In this document: piece by piece, positions 23,693 to 32,163 of the stretch
Layout: each line of letters opens with the position of its first letter
Position numbering within the stretch: position 1 is the stretch's first letter
NCBI RefSeq assembly: GCF_026225065.1
Contig: NZ_JAMFSB010000369.1
Location: forward strand, 1 to 33,209
Direction: 5' to 3'
Length of the DNA stretch: 33,209 bases
Source: Paraburkholderia sp.
GTDB lineage: Bacteria; Pseudomonadota; Gammaproteobacteria; Burkholderiales; Burkholderiaceae
Notes under the pieces: model-generated
Told to the model about the DNA's origin: nothing
The model's input: the letters and a program-made list of their open reading frames with translations, nothing else
Databases searched by the model: none
Program-made: the position numbers and the translations under genes

Positions 23693-26359
23693 ATGTCCAA
23701 AGCACTGATCATCGCCGAAAAGCCTTCCGTCGCGAATGACATCGCGCGGGCTTTGGGCGGTTTTACCAAGCATGACGAATACTACGAAAGTGACGATTAC
23801 GTCCTTTCCTCGGCAGTCGGCCACTTGCTCGAAATCGCCGCGCCCGAAGAATATGAAGTCAAGCGCGGCAAGTGGAGTTTCGCCAATCTGCCCGTCATCC
23901 CCCCGCATTTCGACCTGAATCCGATTGCAAAAAGCGAATCGCGGCTCAAGGTGCTGACCAAGCTGCTCAAGCGCAAGGACGTCGAGCATCTGATCAACGC
24001 ATGTGACGCGGGGCGCGAAGGTGAGCTGATTTTCCGCCTGATCGCACAGCACGCCAAAGCCAAACAGCCGGTCCAGCGTCTGTGGCTGCAATCGATGACC
24101 CCCGCGGCCATTCGCGACGGTTTTGCCCGTCTGCGCAGCGACGAAGAAATGCAGCCGCTCGCCGACGCCGCACGCTGCCGCTCAGAGGCGGACTGGCTGG
24201 TCGGCATCAACGGCACCCGCGCCATGACGGCGTTCAACAGCAAGGGTGGCGGCTTCTTCCTGACCACGGTCGGGCGGGTGCAGACGCCGACGCTGTCGAT
24301 CGTGGTCGAGCGCGAAGAAAAGATTCGCCGCTTCGTGCCGCGCGACTATTGGGAAGTGAAAGCGGACTTCGTCTGCGCGGCGGGCTTCTACGAAGGCCGC
24401 TGGTTCGACCCGAAATTCAAGCGCGACGAATTCGACCCGGAAAAGCGCGACTCGCGTCTGTGGGCGCTGCCCGCCGCCGAGACGATTGTCGCGGCGTGTC
24501 GCGGCCAGATCGGCACTGTCACGGAAGAATCCAAGCCGACCACGCAACTGTCGCCAGCGCTGTTCGACCTGACGAGCTTGCAGCGTGAGGCAAACGGCCG
24601 GTTTGGCTTCTCGGCGAAGAACACGCTGGGTCTGGCTCAGGCGCTGTACGAACGGCACAAGGTGCTCACGTACCCGCGTACCGATGCCCGCGCGCTGCCC
24701 GAAGACTATATGGAAACGGTCACGCAGACGCTTGGCATGCTCAAGGAAAGCAACAACTACCTGCCGTTCGCCAAGCAGGTGTTGGACAAGGGCTGGGTGA
24801 AGCCGAACAAGCGCATCTTCGATAATTCGAAGATCAGCGACCACTTCGCAATCATCCCCACCCTGCAAGCGCCCAAGAACCTGTCCGAACCCGAGCAGAA
24901 GCTTTACGACCTCGTCGTGAAGCGCTTCCTGTCCGTGTTCTTCCCGGCCGCCGAATTCAAGGTGACGACGCGGATCACGGAAGTGGTCGGCCATCACTTC
25001 AAGACAGAAGGCAAGGTGCTGGTCGAACCGGGCTGGCTGCAGGTCTATGGCCGCGAAATCAGCGGTGAAGACGCCAACCTCGTGCCGGTCCAGAAGGACG
25101 AGAAGGTCAAGACCGACAAGATCGCCGCGCTGCAACTGGTGACCAAACCACCGGCTCGCTATAACGAAGCGACCTTGCTGTCGGCCATGGAAGGCGCGGG
25201 CAAGCTGGTGGAGGACGACGAACTGCGCGAGGCGATGGCCGCCAAGGGCCTCGGTACGCCAGCCACGCGCGCGGCGATCATCGAAGGTCTGCTCGGCGAA
25301 AAGTATCTGATTCGCGAAGGCCGCGACCTGATCCCCACCGCCAAGGCATTCCAGCTGATGACGCTGCTGCGTGGGCTCGGCGTCAAGGAACTGACCGCGC
25401 CTGAGCTGACCGGCGAGTGGGAGTACAAGCTCTCGCAGATGGAGCGCGGCAACCTGCATCGCGACGCGTTCATGCAGGAAATCGCCCGCATGACGCAGAC
25501 CATCGTCAAGCGTGCGAAGGAATACGACTCGGATACGATCCCCGGCGACTACGCGACGCTGCAAACGCCGTGTCCGAATTGCGGCGGTCAGGTGAAGGAA
25601 AACTACCGGCGCTTTGCGTGCTCGAAGTGCGAGTTCTCGATTTCGAAGATTCCGGGTGGGCGGCAATTTGAAATTCCGGAAGTCGAAGAACTGCTGCAGA
25701 ACAAGACCATCGGGCCGCTGTCGGGCTTCCGCAGCAAGATGGGCCGACCGTTCTCGGCGATCCTCAAGCTCTCGCTCGACGACGAGATCAAGAACTACAA
25801 GCTCGAGTTCGACTTCGGTCAGGATTCCGGCGGCGAAGACGGTGAGGTCCCCGACTTCTCCGACCAGCAACCGGTAGGCGCATGTCCGAAGTGCAAGGCG
25901 CATGTGTTCGAGCACGGCATGAGCTACGTCTGCGAGAACTCGGTCGCCAATCCGAAGACTTGCGACTTCCGCTCGGGCAAGGTGATTCTCCAGCAGGAGA
26001 TCACGCGCGAGCAGATGGGCAAGCTGCTGGCAGAAGGCCGCACCGATCTGCTGACGAACTTCAAGTCGTCTCGCACCGGCCGCAACTTCAAGGCGTTCCT
26101 CGTCAAGCAGAGCGACGGCAAGATCGGCTTCGAGTTCGAGAAGAAAGAGCCGTCGGCGAAAACGGCTGCCAAGACTGCAGCGGCTGCTGCCGCTAAGGCA
26201 GCAGCCGGTACCGCGACGGAAACGGACGACGACGTAGTGGTGGCCGAGAAGGCTGCGCCGGCAAAGAAGGTCGCAGTGAAGAAAGCGCCGGCTACGAAAA
26301 CGGCCGCGGCCAAGAAAGCACCTGCAAAGAAGGCTCCGGCGCGCAAGACTGGTTCGTAA
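23693..26359 (+). CDS. topB: DNA topoisomerase III
   Basis: Type IA topoisomerase that decatenates and relaxes DNA, often with a RecQ helicase. The 888-residue protein opens with a TOPRIM domain (about 1-150) carrying Glu9 (IIAEKPSVA) and DAGREGE (Asp105-Glu111, the Bacillus-TopB-like form). The catalytic tyrosine is Tyr327 in TYPRTDARAL. The central gate ends near residue 600. Two zinc-type modules follow (CPNCGGQ from Cys627; CPKCKAH from Cys731), then a Lys/Ala-rich basic tail (about 820-888). It is much longer than E. coli TopB (653 aa) because of the zinc modules and tail. A symmetrical terminator follows. Confidence 0.96.
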   Translation: MSKALIIAEKPSVANDIARALGGFTKHDEYYESDDYVLSSAVGHLLEIAAPEEYEVKRGKWSFANLPVIPPHFDLNPIAKSESRLKVLTKLLKRKDVEHLINACDAGREGELIFRLIAQHAKAKQPVQRLWLQSMTPAAIRDGFARLRSDEEMQPLADAARCRSEADWLVGINGTRAMTAFNSKGGGFFLTTVGRVQTPTLSIVVEREEKIRRFVPRDYWEVKADFVCAAGFYEGRWFDPKFKRDEFDPEKRDSRLWALPAAETIVAACRGQIGTVTEESKPTTQLSPALFDLTSLQREANGRFGFSAKNTLGLAQALYERHKVLTYPRTDARALPEDYMETVTQTLGMLKESNNYLPFAKQVLDKGWVKPNKRIFDNSKISDHFAIIPTLQAPKNLSEPEQKLYDLVVKRFLSVFFPAAEFKVTTRITEVVGHHFKTEGKVLVEPGWLQVYGREISGEDANLVPVQKDEKVKTDKIAALQLVTKPPARYNEATLLSAMEGAGKLVEDDELREAMAAKGLGTPATRAAIIEGLLGEKYLIREGRDLIPTAKAFQLMTLLRGLGVKELTAPELTGEWEYKLSQMERGNLHRDAFMQEIARMTQTIVKRAKEYDSDTIPGDYATLQTPCPNCGGQVKENYRRFACSKCEFSISKIPGGRQFEIPEVEELLQNKTIGPLSGFRSKMGRPFSAILKLSLDDEIKNYKLEFDFGQDSGGEDGEVPDFSDQQPVGACPKCKAHVFEHGMSYVCENSVANPKTCDFRSGKVILQQEITREQMGKLLAEGRTDLLTNFKSSRTGRNFKAFLVKQSDGKIGFEFEKKEPSAKTAAKTAAAAAAKAAAGTATETDDDVVVAEKAAPAKKVAVKKAPATKTAAAKKAPAKKAPARKTGS

Positions 26360-26446
26360 GCGTTACTTGAGCACGGAGCAAGCACAACTGCACGCACGGC
26401 CCGAAACTGCGGTGAAGTCAGTGACGTAAGTCACCGCGCAGAAACT

Positions 26447-26483
26447 AAAAAGGCACAGTCTCCGTAGGAGGCCGTGCCTTTTT
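26447..26483. terminator. Bidirectional terminator between topB and the LysR gene
   Basis: AAAAAGGCAC (26447-26456) pairs perfectly with GTGCCTTTTT (26474-26483) around a 17-nt loop containing a smaller CTCC/GGAG stem. The A-run and T-run make it functional in both directions between convergent genes. Confidence 0.88.
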
Positions 26484-26501
26484 GTTACCTACCAAATCAT
26501 C

Positions 26502-27599
26502 TCAGAGCGACGACAGCACCGCCGGCCGAGCCCGCGGCGAAGACGGCGTCTTGGACGGCAGCTTCGGCGAAATCTCGCTATCCAGCAAACGCGACAACGG
26601 CTCAGCACCGTCGAACGCTTCCGGCGGCATCATCTCCGAGTCCACGCCGGAAACCGAGACCGGCCATCCTTGACCGTCCTTGATCCACTGCTCACCGAGC
26701 AGGCTGTTCGGCGTCTGGCTGAAGTGCTCGACCAGATGGTCGATGAACGTACGCACCTTGGCCGGCAAGTGGCGGCGGCTTGGGTATGCAATGTTGATCT
26801 CGACCTGCGGCAAGCGGTATTCGCCCAACAGACGCACCAGACGGCCACGCGTCATGTCACGGCCAATCAGGTAGCTAGGCAAAATCGCAATGCCCATGCC
26901 GAGCAGCGAGAACTGACGCAGCATTTCCGTGTTGTTGGCGACGATCACGTTCGTCGGACGCACCCGTACTTCGCCATCCGGACCGGTAAAGACCCGCTCA
27001 TCGCCCCAATACTCGGACGGCAACGACAGGCACGGATGCTCCAGCAGATGCTCAGGACGCGTCGGCGTGCCGTGCTTCTCAAGGTAAGCGGGCGTTGCGC
27101 ACACGGTCATGCAACCCGTGGTCAGACGCCGCGTGACGATGCTCGCGCTGCGCATCTGCCGCGCGATCACCACGCCCACGTCGAAACCTTCTTCAACCAG
27201 ATCGACCTGACGGTCGACCAGCGTGACATCGGGAATCACTTTCGGATAGCGCTCGGCGTAGGTCTGCAACACGGGCGCCAGGTTATGCAGCCCGAACACC
27301 ACGGGCGCGACGATGCGCAAGCTCCCGACCGGTTCGTGATTGCGCGCCACCACCATCTGCTCCACATCTTCCAGTTCGTCGAGAATCTGGCGCGCGCGCT
27401 CCAGGTACACCTGTCCCGACTCGGTCAGCGAGAGGCTGCGGGTTGTACGATTGAGCAGACGCGTACCGAGTCGGCCTTCGAGATCGGCTACGTGGCGAGT
27501 GGCCACGGCGTTGGAAATATCCATTGCGCTGGCTGCGCGGGCAAAACTGCCGAGATCCGCCACCCTGACGAAAACTCGCATTGATTGCAAATGATCCAT
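26502..27599 (-). CDS. LysR-family transcriptional regulator with C-terminal extension
   Basis: LysR-type regulator: winged HTH at residues about 1-60 (MDHLQSMRVFVRVADLGSFA, with RAASAMDISNAVATRHVADL and LGTRLLNRTTRSLSLTESG) and an effector-binding domain at about 90-300. It belongs to the CrgA/DsdC-like 'QSMRVFVRVAD' group. The ATG at 27599 is chosen (GGAG nearby, standard N-terminus); an upstream in-frame ATG would add 35 non-homologous residues. At 365 residues it is about 60 longer than most LysR proteins because of a Pro/Ser-rich tail (about 310-365). Targets are unknown. A T-N11-A dyad lies about 170 bp upstream (27766-27788), possibly for autoregulation. Confidence 0.93.
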   Translation of the reverse strand: MDHLQSMRVFVRVADLGSFARAASAMDISNAVATRHVADLEGRLGTRLLNRTTRSLSLTESGQVYLERARQILDELEDVEQMVVARNHEPVGSLRIVAPVVFGLHNLAPVLQTYAERYPKVIPDVTLVDRQVDLVEEGFDVGVVIARQMRSASIVTRRLTTGCMTVCATPAYLEKHGTPTRPEHLLEHPCLSLPSEYWGDERVFTGPDGEVRVRPTNVIVANNTEMLRQFSLLGMGIAILPSYLIGRDMTRGRLVRLLGEYRLPQVEINIAYPSRRHLPAKVRTFIDHLVEHFSQTPNSLLGEQWIKDGQGWPVSVSGVDSEMMPPEAFDGAEPLSRLLDSEISPKLPSKTPSSPRARPAVLSSL

Positions 27600-27700
27600 A
27601 AGACAACTCCTGCCGTGTTGCAGCTTCCTGACCAAACCAATGTGAGCAGTGAAGCGAACTGGGAATGCTCTTACGACTCCTGAAATCGTGGAGAAGTTGC

Positions 27701-27730
27701 TCAAGAACGGGGTTTTTTATTAGGTTTCAT
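27701..27730 (-). CDS. Possible nine-residue leader peptide (MKPNKKPRS)
   Basis: ATG at 27730, stop TGA at 27703-27701, preceded by GAGGAG (27745-27740) with 9-nt spacing, which is one of the better ribosome binding sites in the window. It lies about 100 bp before the LysR start and encodes a very basic peptide. No attenuator hairpin is evident. Low confidence. Confidence 0.3.
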   Translation of the reverse strand: MKPNKKPRS

Positions 27731-27752
27731 ATCACCGTACTCCTCAGCGTAG

Positions 27753-27788
27753 TCGATGCGCATCGATTGTTCCTCTTGACGAAACAAT
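27753..27788. promoter_or_regulatory. 14-bp palindrome adjoining a LysR-type T-N11-A dyad
   Basis: TCGATGCGCATCGA (27753-27766) is a perfect palindrome. Sharing its last base begins ATTGTT (27766-27771), N11, AACAAT (27783-27788): a perfect 6-bp inverted repeat with exactly the T-N11-A spacing recognised by LysR-type regulators. Confidence 0.5.
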
Positions 27789-27890
27789 ATGCTGCGGTGC
27801 ATTCAGGACTATGTTTATTGCCGGAACAGCGAAAGCTCCGCGATAACCTGTCTGAAGTAGGTTGAAATTGGGGCCTCAGCGGTAGAAAAC

Positions 27891-27912
27891 AAAAAAACCG
27901 CCCGGAGGCGGT
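27891..27912 (-). terminator. Rho-independent terminator of pckG
   Basis: ACCGCC (27897-27902), loop CGGA and GGCGGT (27907-27912) form a stem. On the minus strand it is followed by a seven-base T-run. It lies about 30 bp past the pckG stop codon. Confidence 0.9.
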
Positions 27913-27940
27913 CTCAATTTAGGAGTGAGCACTCACATTT

Positions 27941-29797
27941 TTAAGCGGTCAATCGTTCCTCAAGCGCCGTTTTGGTGTCGCGCAGTGCTGCCGGCAAATT
28001 TTGCTGCAGTGTGTCAAAGAGTTCTGCGTGCAAGGCGAGCTCTGCGCGCCACGCCGCGTCGTCGACCGAGATCACCTGTTCGAACTGTGCCTTGGTGAAA
28101 TCGAGACCGCGCCAGTCGATGTCCTCGTAGTGCGGTGAGACCCCGAACGCGTGCTCTTCGCCTTCCGCTGCCCCTTCGATCCGGCCAACCATCCAGCTCA
28201 ACACGCGCATGTTCTCGCCGAAGCCCGGCCAGACGAACTTGCCGTCCGCGCCTTTGCGGAACCAGTTCACGCAGAAGATTTTCGGCAGCTTCGCGTTCAG
28301 TTGCTCGAGCCGCTCGCCGGTTTCCAGCCAGTGCGCGAAATAGTCGCCCATGTTGTAACCGCAGAACGGCAGCATCGCGAACGGGTCACGCCGCACGACG
28401 CCCTGCTGTCCCGCAGCCGCGGCGGTAGTTTCCGAGCCCATGGTGGCCGCCATATAGACGCCTTCGACCCAGTTGCGCGCCTCGGTGACGAGCGGGACAG
28501 TGGTTGAGCGCCGTCCACCGAAAATGAACGCGTCGATTGGGACGCCGGCCGGGTTTTCCCAATCCGCATCGATCGACGGGCATTGCGACGCGGGCGCAGT
28601 GAAGCGCGCGTTCGGATGCGCCACCTTGCGCCCGGTCTCCTCCCCGATAGCCGGCGTCCAGTCCTTACCCTGCCAATCCGTCAGATGCGCGGGCGCCTCG
28701 TCGCTCATGCCCTCCCACCAGACATCGCCATCGTATGTCAGCGCTACGTTGGTGAAGATGACGTTTTCCTTCAGCGTCGCCATCGCGTTGAAGTTTGTTT
28801 TCTCGCTGGTGCCCGGCGCGACGCCGAAATAGCCGGCTTCAGGATTGATTGCGTAGAGGCGACCGTCTTTGCCCGGCTTGATCCATGCAATGTCGTCGCC
28901 GATGGTCGAGATTTTCCAGCCGTTCAGACCTGCCGGCGGAATCAGCATCGCGAAGTTGGTCTTGCCGCAGGCGGACGGAAACGCTGCCGCCACGTGGTGC
29001 TTGCGCCCTTCCGGCGAGGTCACGCCGAGAATCAGCATGTGCTCGGCGAGCCAGCCTTCGGCGCGGCCCATCGTCGAGGCGATGCGCAGTGCGAAGCACT
29101 TTTTCCCAAGCAGCGCGTTGCCGCCGTAGCCCGAGCCGTAGCTCCAGATCTCACGCTGTTCGGGGAAATGGACGATGTATTTGGTGTCGTTGCACGGCCA
29201 AGGCACATCCTGCGCGCCCGCAGCGAGCGGTGCGCCCACCGAATGAACGCACGGCACGAAATCGCCGTCGGTGCCGAGCACGTCGTACACCTTGCGGCCC
29301 ATGCGCGTCATGATGCGCATATTGGTGACCACATAAGGGCTGTCGCTCAGTTCGACGCCAACATGGGCGATCGGCGAGCCCAGCGGGCCCATCGAAAACG
29401 GCACCACGTACATCGTTCGGCCGCGCATCGAGCCGTCGAACAGGCCGTCGAGCGTCGAGCGCATCTCCGCCGGCGCGATCCAGTTGTTCGTGGGGCCAGC
29501 ATCTTCGCGACGCTGCGAGCAGATGAAGGTCCGGTCCTCGACACGCGCGACGTCCGACGGATCGGACCACGCGAGATAGGAATTCGGACGTTTGGCGGGA
29601 TTGAGCTTTCTGAGCGTGCCGGCCGCGACCATCTGCGCACACAGACGCTCGTATTCTTCGTGCGAGCCGTCGCACCAGACGATCTGGTCTGGTTTGGTCA
29701 GCGCCGCGACGCGCTCCACCCAGTCGATCAGTTTGCGGTTTTTGACCCAGACAGGCGCCTCAATGGCCGGGAGTCCTGCAAAAGCGGAATGATTCAT
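27941..29797 (-). CDS. pckG: Phosphoenolpyruvate carboxykinase (GTP)
   Basis: Interconverts oxaloacetate + GTP and phosphoenolpyruvate + CO2 + GDP, the entry to gluconeogenesis. The 618-residue length and motifs fit the GTP-dependent class: the kinase P-loop [12 protein letters not shown] with the reactive Cys277 next to GKT (Lys279), [32 protein letters not shown] split over about 300-335, and [14 protein letters not shown] near 430. The ATG at 29797 ([15 protein letters not shown]) follows CGGAGACAGCTCG; a longer frame to 29968 is open but unlike the family. It is divergent from the dehydrogenase gene, with a CRP-type site in the shared upstream region. Confidence 0.96.
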   Translation of the reverse strand: MNHSAFAGLPAIEAPVWVKNRKLIDWVERVAALTKPDQIVWCDGSHEEYERLCAQMVAAGTLRKLNPAKRPNSYLAWSDPSDVARVEDRTFICSQRREDAGPTNNWIAPAEMRSTLDGLFDGSMRGRTMYVVPFSMGPLGSPIAHVGVELSDSPYVVTNMRIMTRMGRKVYDVLGTDGDFVPCVHSVGAPLAAGAQDVPWPCNDTKYIVHFPEQREIWSYGSGYGGNALLGKKCFALRIASTMGRAEGWLAEHMLILGVTSPEGRKHHVAAAFPSACGKTNFAMLIPPAGLNGWKISTIGDDIAWIKPGKDGRLYAINPEAGYFGVAPGTSEKTNFNAMATLKENVIFTNVALTYDGDVWWEGMSDEAPAHLTDWQGKDWTPAIGEETGRKVAHPNARFTAPASQCPSIDADWENPAGVPIDAFIFGGRRSTTVPLVTEARNWVEGVYMAATMGSETTAAAAGQQGVVRRDPFAMLPFCGYNMGDYFAHWLETGERLEQLNAKLPKIFCVNWFRKGADGKFVWPGFGENMRVLSWMVGRIEGAAEGEEHAFGVSPHYEDIDWRGLDFTKAQFEQVISVDDAAWRAELALHAELFDTLQQNLPAALRDTKTALEERLTA

Positions 29798-30171
29798 CGA
29801 GCTGTCTCCGTTTCGTTTGTAAGCAAAAAGAAAAACGGTCCAAGCCCAACGACGCTGCGTGCGAGAGGCGTCAATCCAGTCGCGCCGGCTAATCGGCGCA
29901 CGATTGTGCAGGTCGTGATAGGCCATGCAGCCTGTTGCGCAGCGCCGTCTGCAAGCAGCCCTCTGCAACCGTCTGTAAAGCGGCTTGCATCGACACGCAA
30001 CAAACTGTTAAAAACGATGTCAATCTGCCTTTGCGTGGTAATGCCATCTTCGCGGCACTTTCTACGATAAGGCATCCATCCAAACCAGCGTGTGACCTAC
30101 CTCACATGGTGGGACAGCCAGCTTAACACTCCGTTCCGCACCGTCATGGTGCGTCGCAAAACACCAAGACT
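29798..30171. other. Divergent pckG / dehydrogenase intergenic region (374 bp)
   Basis: A regulatory region without a gene. It holds a perfect CRP-type palindrome (30091-30106), three TCTG(C/T)AA repeats (29948-29978) enclosed by TGCAAGC/GCTTGCA arms, and a minus-strand TTGACA (rightmost base about 30023) that could be a pckG -35 but lacks a good -10. Confidence 0.55.
30091..30106. promoter_or_regulatory. Perfect CRP/FNR-superfamily operator (TGTGA-N6-TCACA)
   Basis: TGTGA (30091-30095), six bases, TCACA (30102-30106): exact symmetry to the E. coli CRP core. It lies 66 bp before the dehydrogenase ATG and about 295 bp before the pckG ATG. TTAACA at 30123-30128 could be a -10 placing the site near -37 to -41 of the rightward gene, a class II-like position. 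Confidence 0.55.
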
Positions 30172-31185
30172 ATGAAGATTGCCATCCTCGACGATTACCA
30201 GGACGCCGTCCGCAAGCTCGACTGCTTCCAATTGCTCGCAGACCATGACGTCAAAGTGTTCAACAACACAGTGCGCGGTCTCGGGCAACTGGCCAGCCGT
30301 CTGTCGGAAGTCGATGCGCTGGTGCTGATCCGCGAACGCACCCGCATCAACTCGCAACTGCTGGACAAACTCCCGCATCTGCGCATGATCAGCCAGACCG
30401 GCAAGGTATCGAGCCATGTCGATCTGGCCGCCTGTACCGAGCGCGGCATCGCCGTGCTGGAAGGCAGCGGCTCGCCAATCGCGCCGGCCGAGCTGACGTG
30501 GGCTCTCATCATGGCTGCCCAGCGACGCATCCCACAATACGTGGCAAACCTTAAGCAAGGGGCTTGGCAGCAGTCGGGGCTGAATACTTCGGCGCTGCCG
30601 CCGAACTTTGGTCTGGGCCAAGTTCTGCGTGGTCAGACCCTCGGGATCTGGGGTTACGGCAAAATCGGTCGTCTGATTGCGGGGTATGGCAAGGCGTTCG
30701 GCATGAACGTTCTGGTCTGGGGGCGCGGCAGCACGCTCGAAGCGGCGCGTGCCGATGGTTACGGTGTTGCCGAAAGCCGCGAGGCGCTGTTCGAACAGAG
30801 CGATGTGCTTTCGTTGCATCTGCGCCTGCACGACGACACGCGCGGCATCGTCAAGCAGGAAGACCTGCTGCGGATGAAGCCGACCGCACTGCTTGTGAAT
30901 ACGAGCCGGGCCGAACTGCTGGAAGAGAATGCGCTGGTCAATGCGCTAGCGCGAAACCGGCCCGGGATGGTCGCGATCGACGTCTATGAAAGCGAGCCGA
31001 TTCTGCAGGGCTACAGCCTGCTGCGGATGGAAAACGTGATCTGCACGCCGCACATCGGGTACGTCGAGCGTGAGAGCTACGAGTTGTATTTCAGCGCGGC
31101 GTTCCAGAATATTCTGGCGTTCGACGCAGGCGATATGTCGAGTGTGGCGAATCCTGAGGCGTTGCAGGGCGGGCGCCGGCGGTAA
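30172..31185 (+). CDS. D-2-hydroxyacid dehydrogenase (NAD-binding, SerA/Pdx-like family)
   Basis: Family of NAD(P)-dependent dehydrogenases interconverting D-2-hydroxy acids and 2-oxo acids. The 337-residue protein begins MKIAILDDYQD, has a catalytic flavodoxin-like part (about 1-110 and 300-337), and a Rossmann domain with G161-Y-G163-K-I-G166. The catalytic set is Arg246 (NTSRAELLEE), Glu275 (YESEP) and His294 (TPHIGY). The substrate is not readable; the divergent pckG suggests, but does not show, a link to central carbon metabolism. The ribosome binding site is weak (CCAAGACT). Confidence 0.92.
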   Translation: MKIAILDDYQDAVRKLDCFQLLADHDVKVFNNTVRGLGQLASRLSEVDALVLIRERTRINSQLLDKLPHLRMISQTGKVSSHVDLAACTERGIAVLEGSGSPIAPAELTWALIMAAQRRIPQYVANLKQGAWQQSGLNTSALPPNFGLGQVLRGQTLGIWGYGKIGRLIAGYGKAFGMNVLVWGRGSTLEAARADGYGVAESREALFEQSDVLSLHLRLHDDTRGIVKQEDLLRMKPTALLVNTSRAELLEENALVNALARNRPGMVAIDVYESEPILQGYSLLRMENVICTPHIGYVERESYELYFSAAFQNILAFDAGDMSSVANPEALQGGRRR

Positions 31186-31261
31186 GGACAGAGGGCGGCG
31201 GCCTTTGCGTGTTTTGGTCCTTGCCGCCAAACAACCTCCCGTTGCCGGCTTTGCCGTCAGG

Positions 31262-32128
31262 TCAATCGTATAGCGCGGCTTCAAGCAACTGCGGCATGTG
31301 CTCGAGGAACTGCTCACCGTCCGCGCGGCCGAGGTTGTACGCGTGCTGCATCTGGGACGGGCTCGTGTAATCCCAACTGGAGATGGGCACTTTGCGCGAC
31401 GGCTGCACATACAGCCGCTGCTGCGCACCGTGCGGCACGACGAACATCTGGGGTCGGGGATAGAGGCGCGTGACCATCACGAGCACGTTGCCCGGCGTGT
31501 CATCGAGCGCGCCGACCGGCACGTTGTCGACCATCCCGCCATCGAGGACCGGCCGGCCGTTGCGCCGCAGGACCGGCGTGAAGGGCGGCGTCGAAGACGA
31601 TTGCAGGATCAGATCCGCGAGATCCTCAACACTTGCGCAATCCTGCGCCCGCACGAATTCCGGGTGGAAACCTAGCGTCTGACCGAGCGTGGGATGCAGC
31701 GTCTTGCGGACATATTTCTCGATGTTGTACGCGATCAAGCCCGCAGCGACCGCAGTGCGTGCGCCGAGCCAACGCGGCAGATGCGACACGCCGATGCGGA
31801 TTTCAGGCGCCTGCGCGAGTGACGCAAACTTTTCGCCGTAGATGTCGAGGAGTGCCTTGCGGTAGATCCGATAGTGAGGAAACACTGACTCGCGACGTAG
31901 CAGATTGCCCCAGTAGGCATTCCGGGTATTGTGGCGCAGTGCGTCTTCGTAGTAGCGCATGACCCAGTCGGAATCGCGCGTGTAGAGCATGCATGCCGTG
32001 GCCGCGCCCGCCGAGATCCCCGTGATCACGCGCGGCCGGATCTTCAGTTCCGGCTGCACGATGTCCCAGAATCCCGCCTGCCACCAGCAGCGATTGCCAC
32101 CGCCCGCGAATACGACCTGATCGAACAT
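31262..32128 (-). CDS. Patatin-like phospholipase
   Basis: Predicted Ser-Asp dyad lipid acyl hydrolase of the patatin family, 288 aa. The oxyanion motif is GGGNR (9-13) followed by Cys14 where the common form has Gly. The nucleophile elbow is G-I-S39-A-G, and the dyad Asp is Asp196 in LDGGMVDN. No signal peptide is present, so it is probably cytosolic or membrane-associated; a moderately hydrophobic stretch (about 123-136) could contact membranes. It follows the hotdog thioesterase by 35 bp on the same strand, so the two likely form an operon acting on acyl chains; the substrate is unknown. Confidence 0.9.
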   Translation of the reverse strand: MFDQVVFAGGGNRCWWQAGFWDIVQPELKIRPRVITGISAGAATACMLYTRDSDWVMRYYEDALRHNTRNAYWGNLLRRESVFPHYRIYRKALLDIYGEKFASLAQAPEIRIGVSHLPRWLGARTAVAAGLIAYNIEKYVRKTLHPTLGQTLGFHPEFVRAQDCASVEDLADLILQSSSTPPFTPVLRRNGRPVLDGGMVDNVPVGALDDTPGNVLVMVTRLYPRPQMFVVPHGAQQRLYVQPSRKVPISSWDYTSPSQMQHAYNLGRADGEQFLEHMPQLLEAALYD

Positions 32129-32163
32129 TGCTTCGTTTTCCCCTGGAATCTGACGCGCGGCGT

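Larger units (their letters stand above)
27600..27890. other. Leader/intergenic region upstream of the LysR gene
   Basis: About 290 bp, lower in GC than the neighbours, between the pckG terminator and the LysR start. It contains a 14-bp perfect palindrome, a LysR-type dyad, and a nine-codon ORF with a strong ribosome binding site. A plus-strand frame at 27665-27865 has no ribosome binding site or recognisable domain, so I do not call it a gene. Confidence 0.55.

Noticed and set aside
24182..25915. A 577-residue open frame on the minus strand
   Set aside because: It is antisense to topB, whose frame has all expected motifs; the composition is typical of a shadow frame.
28583..30070. A 495-residue open frame on the plus strand
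   Set aside because: It is antisense to pckG and runs into the intergenic region without any domain.
31186..31261. Terminator between the convergent dehydrogenase and lipase genes
   Set aside because: Only weak GGCGGC/GCCGCC complementarity over a long loop with no T-run; not supportable.
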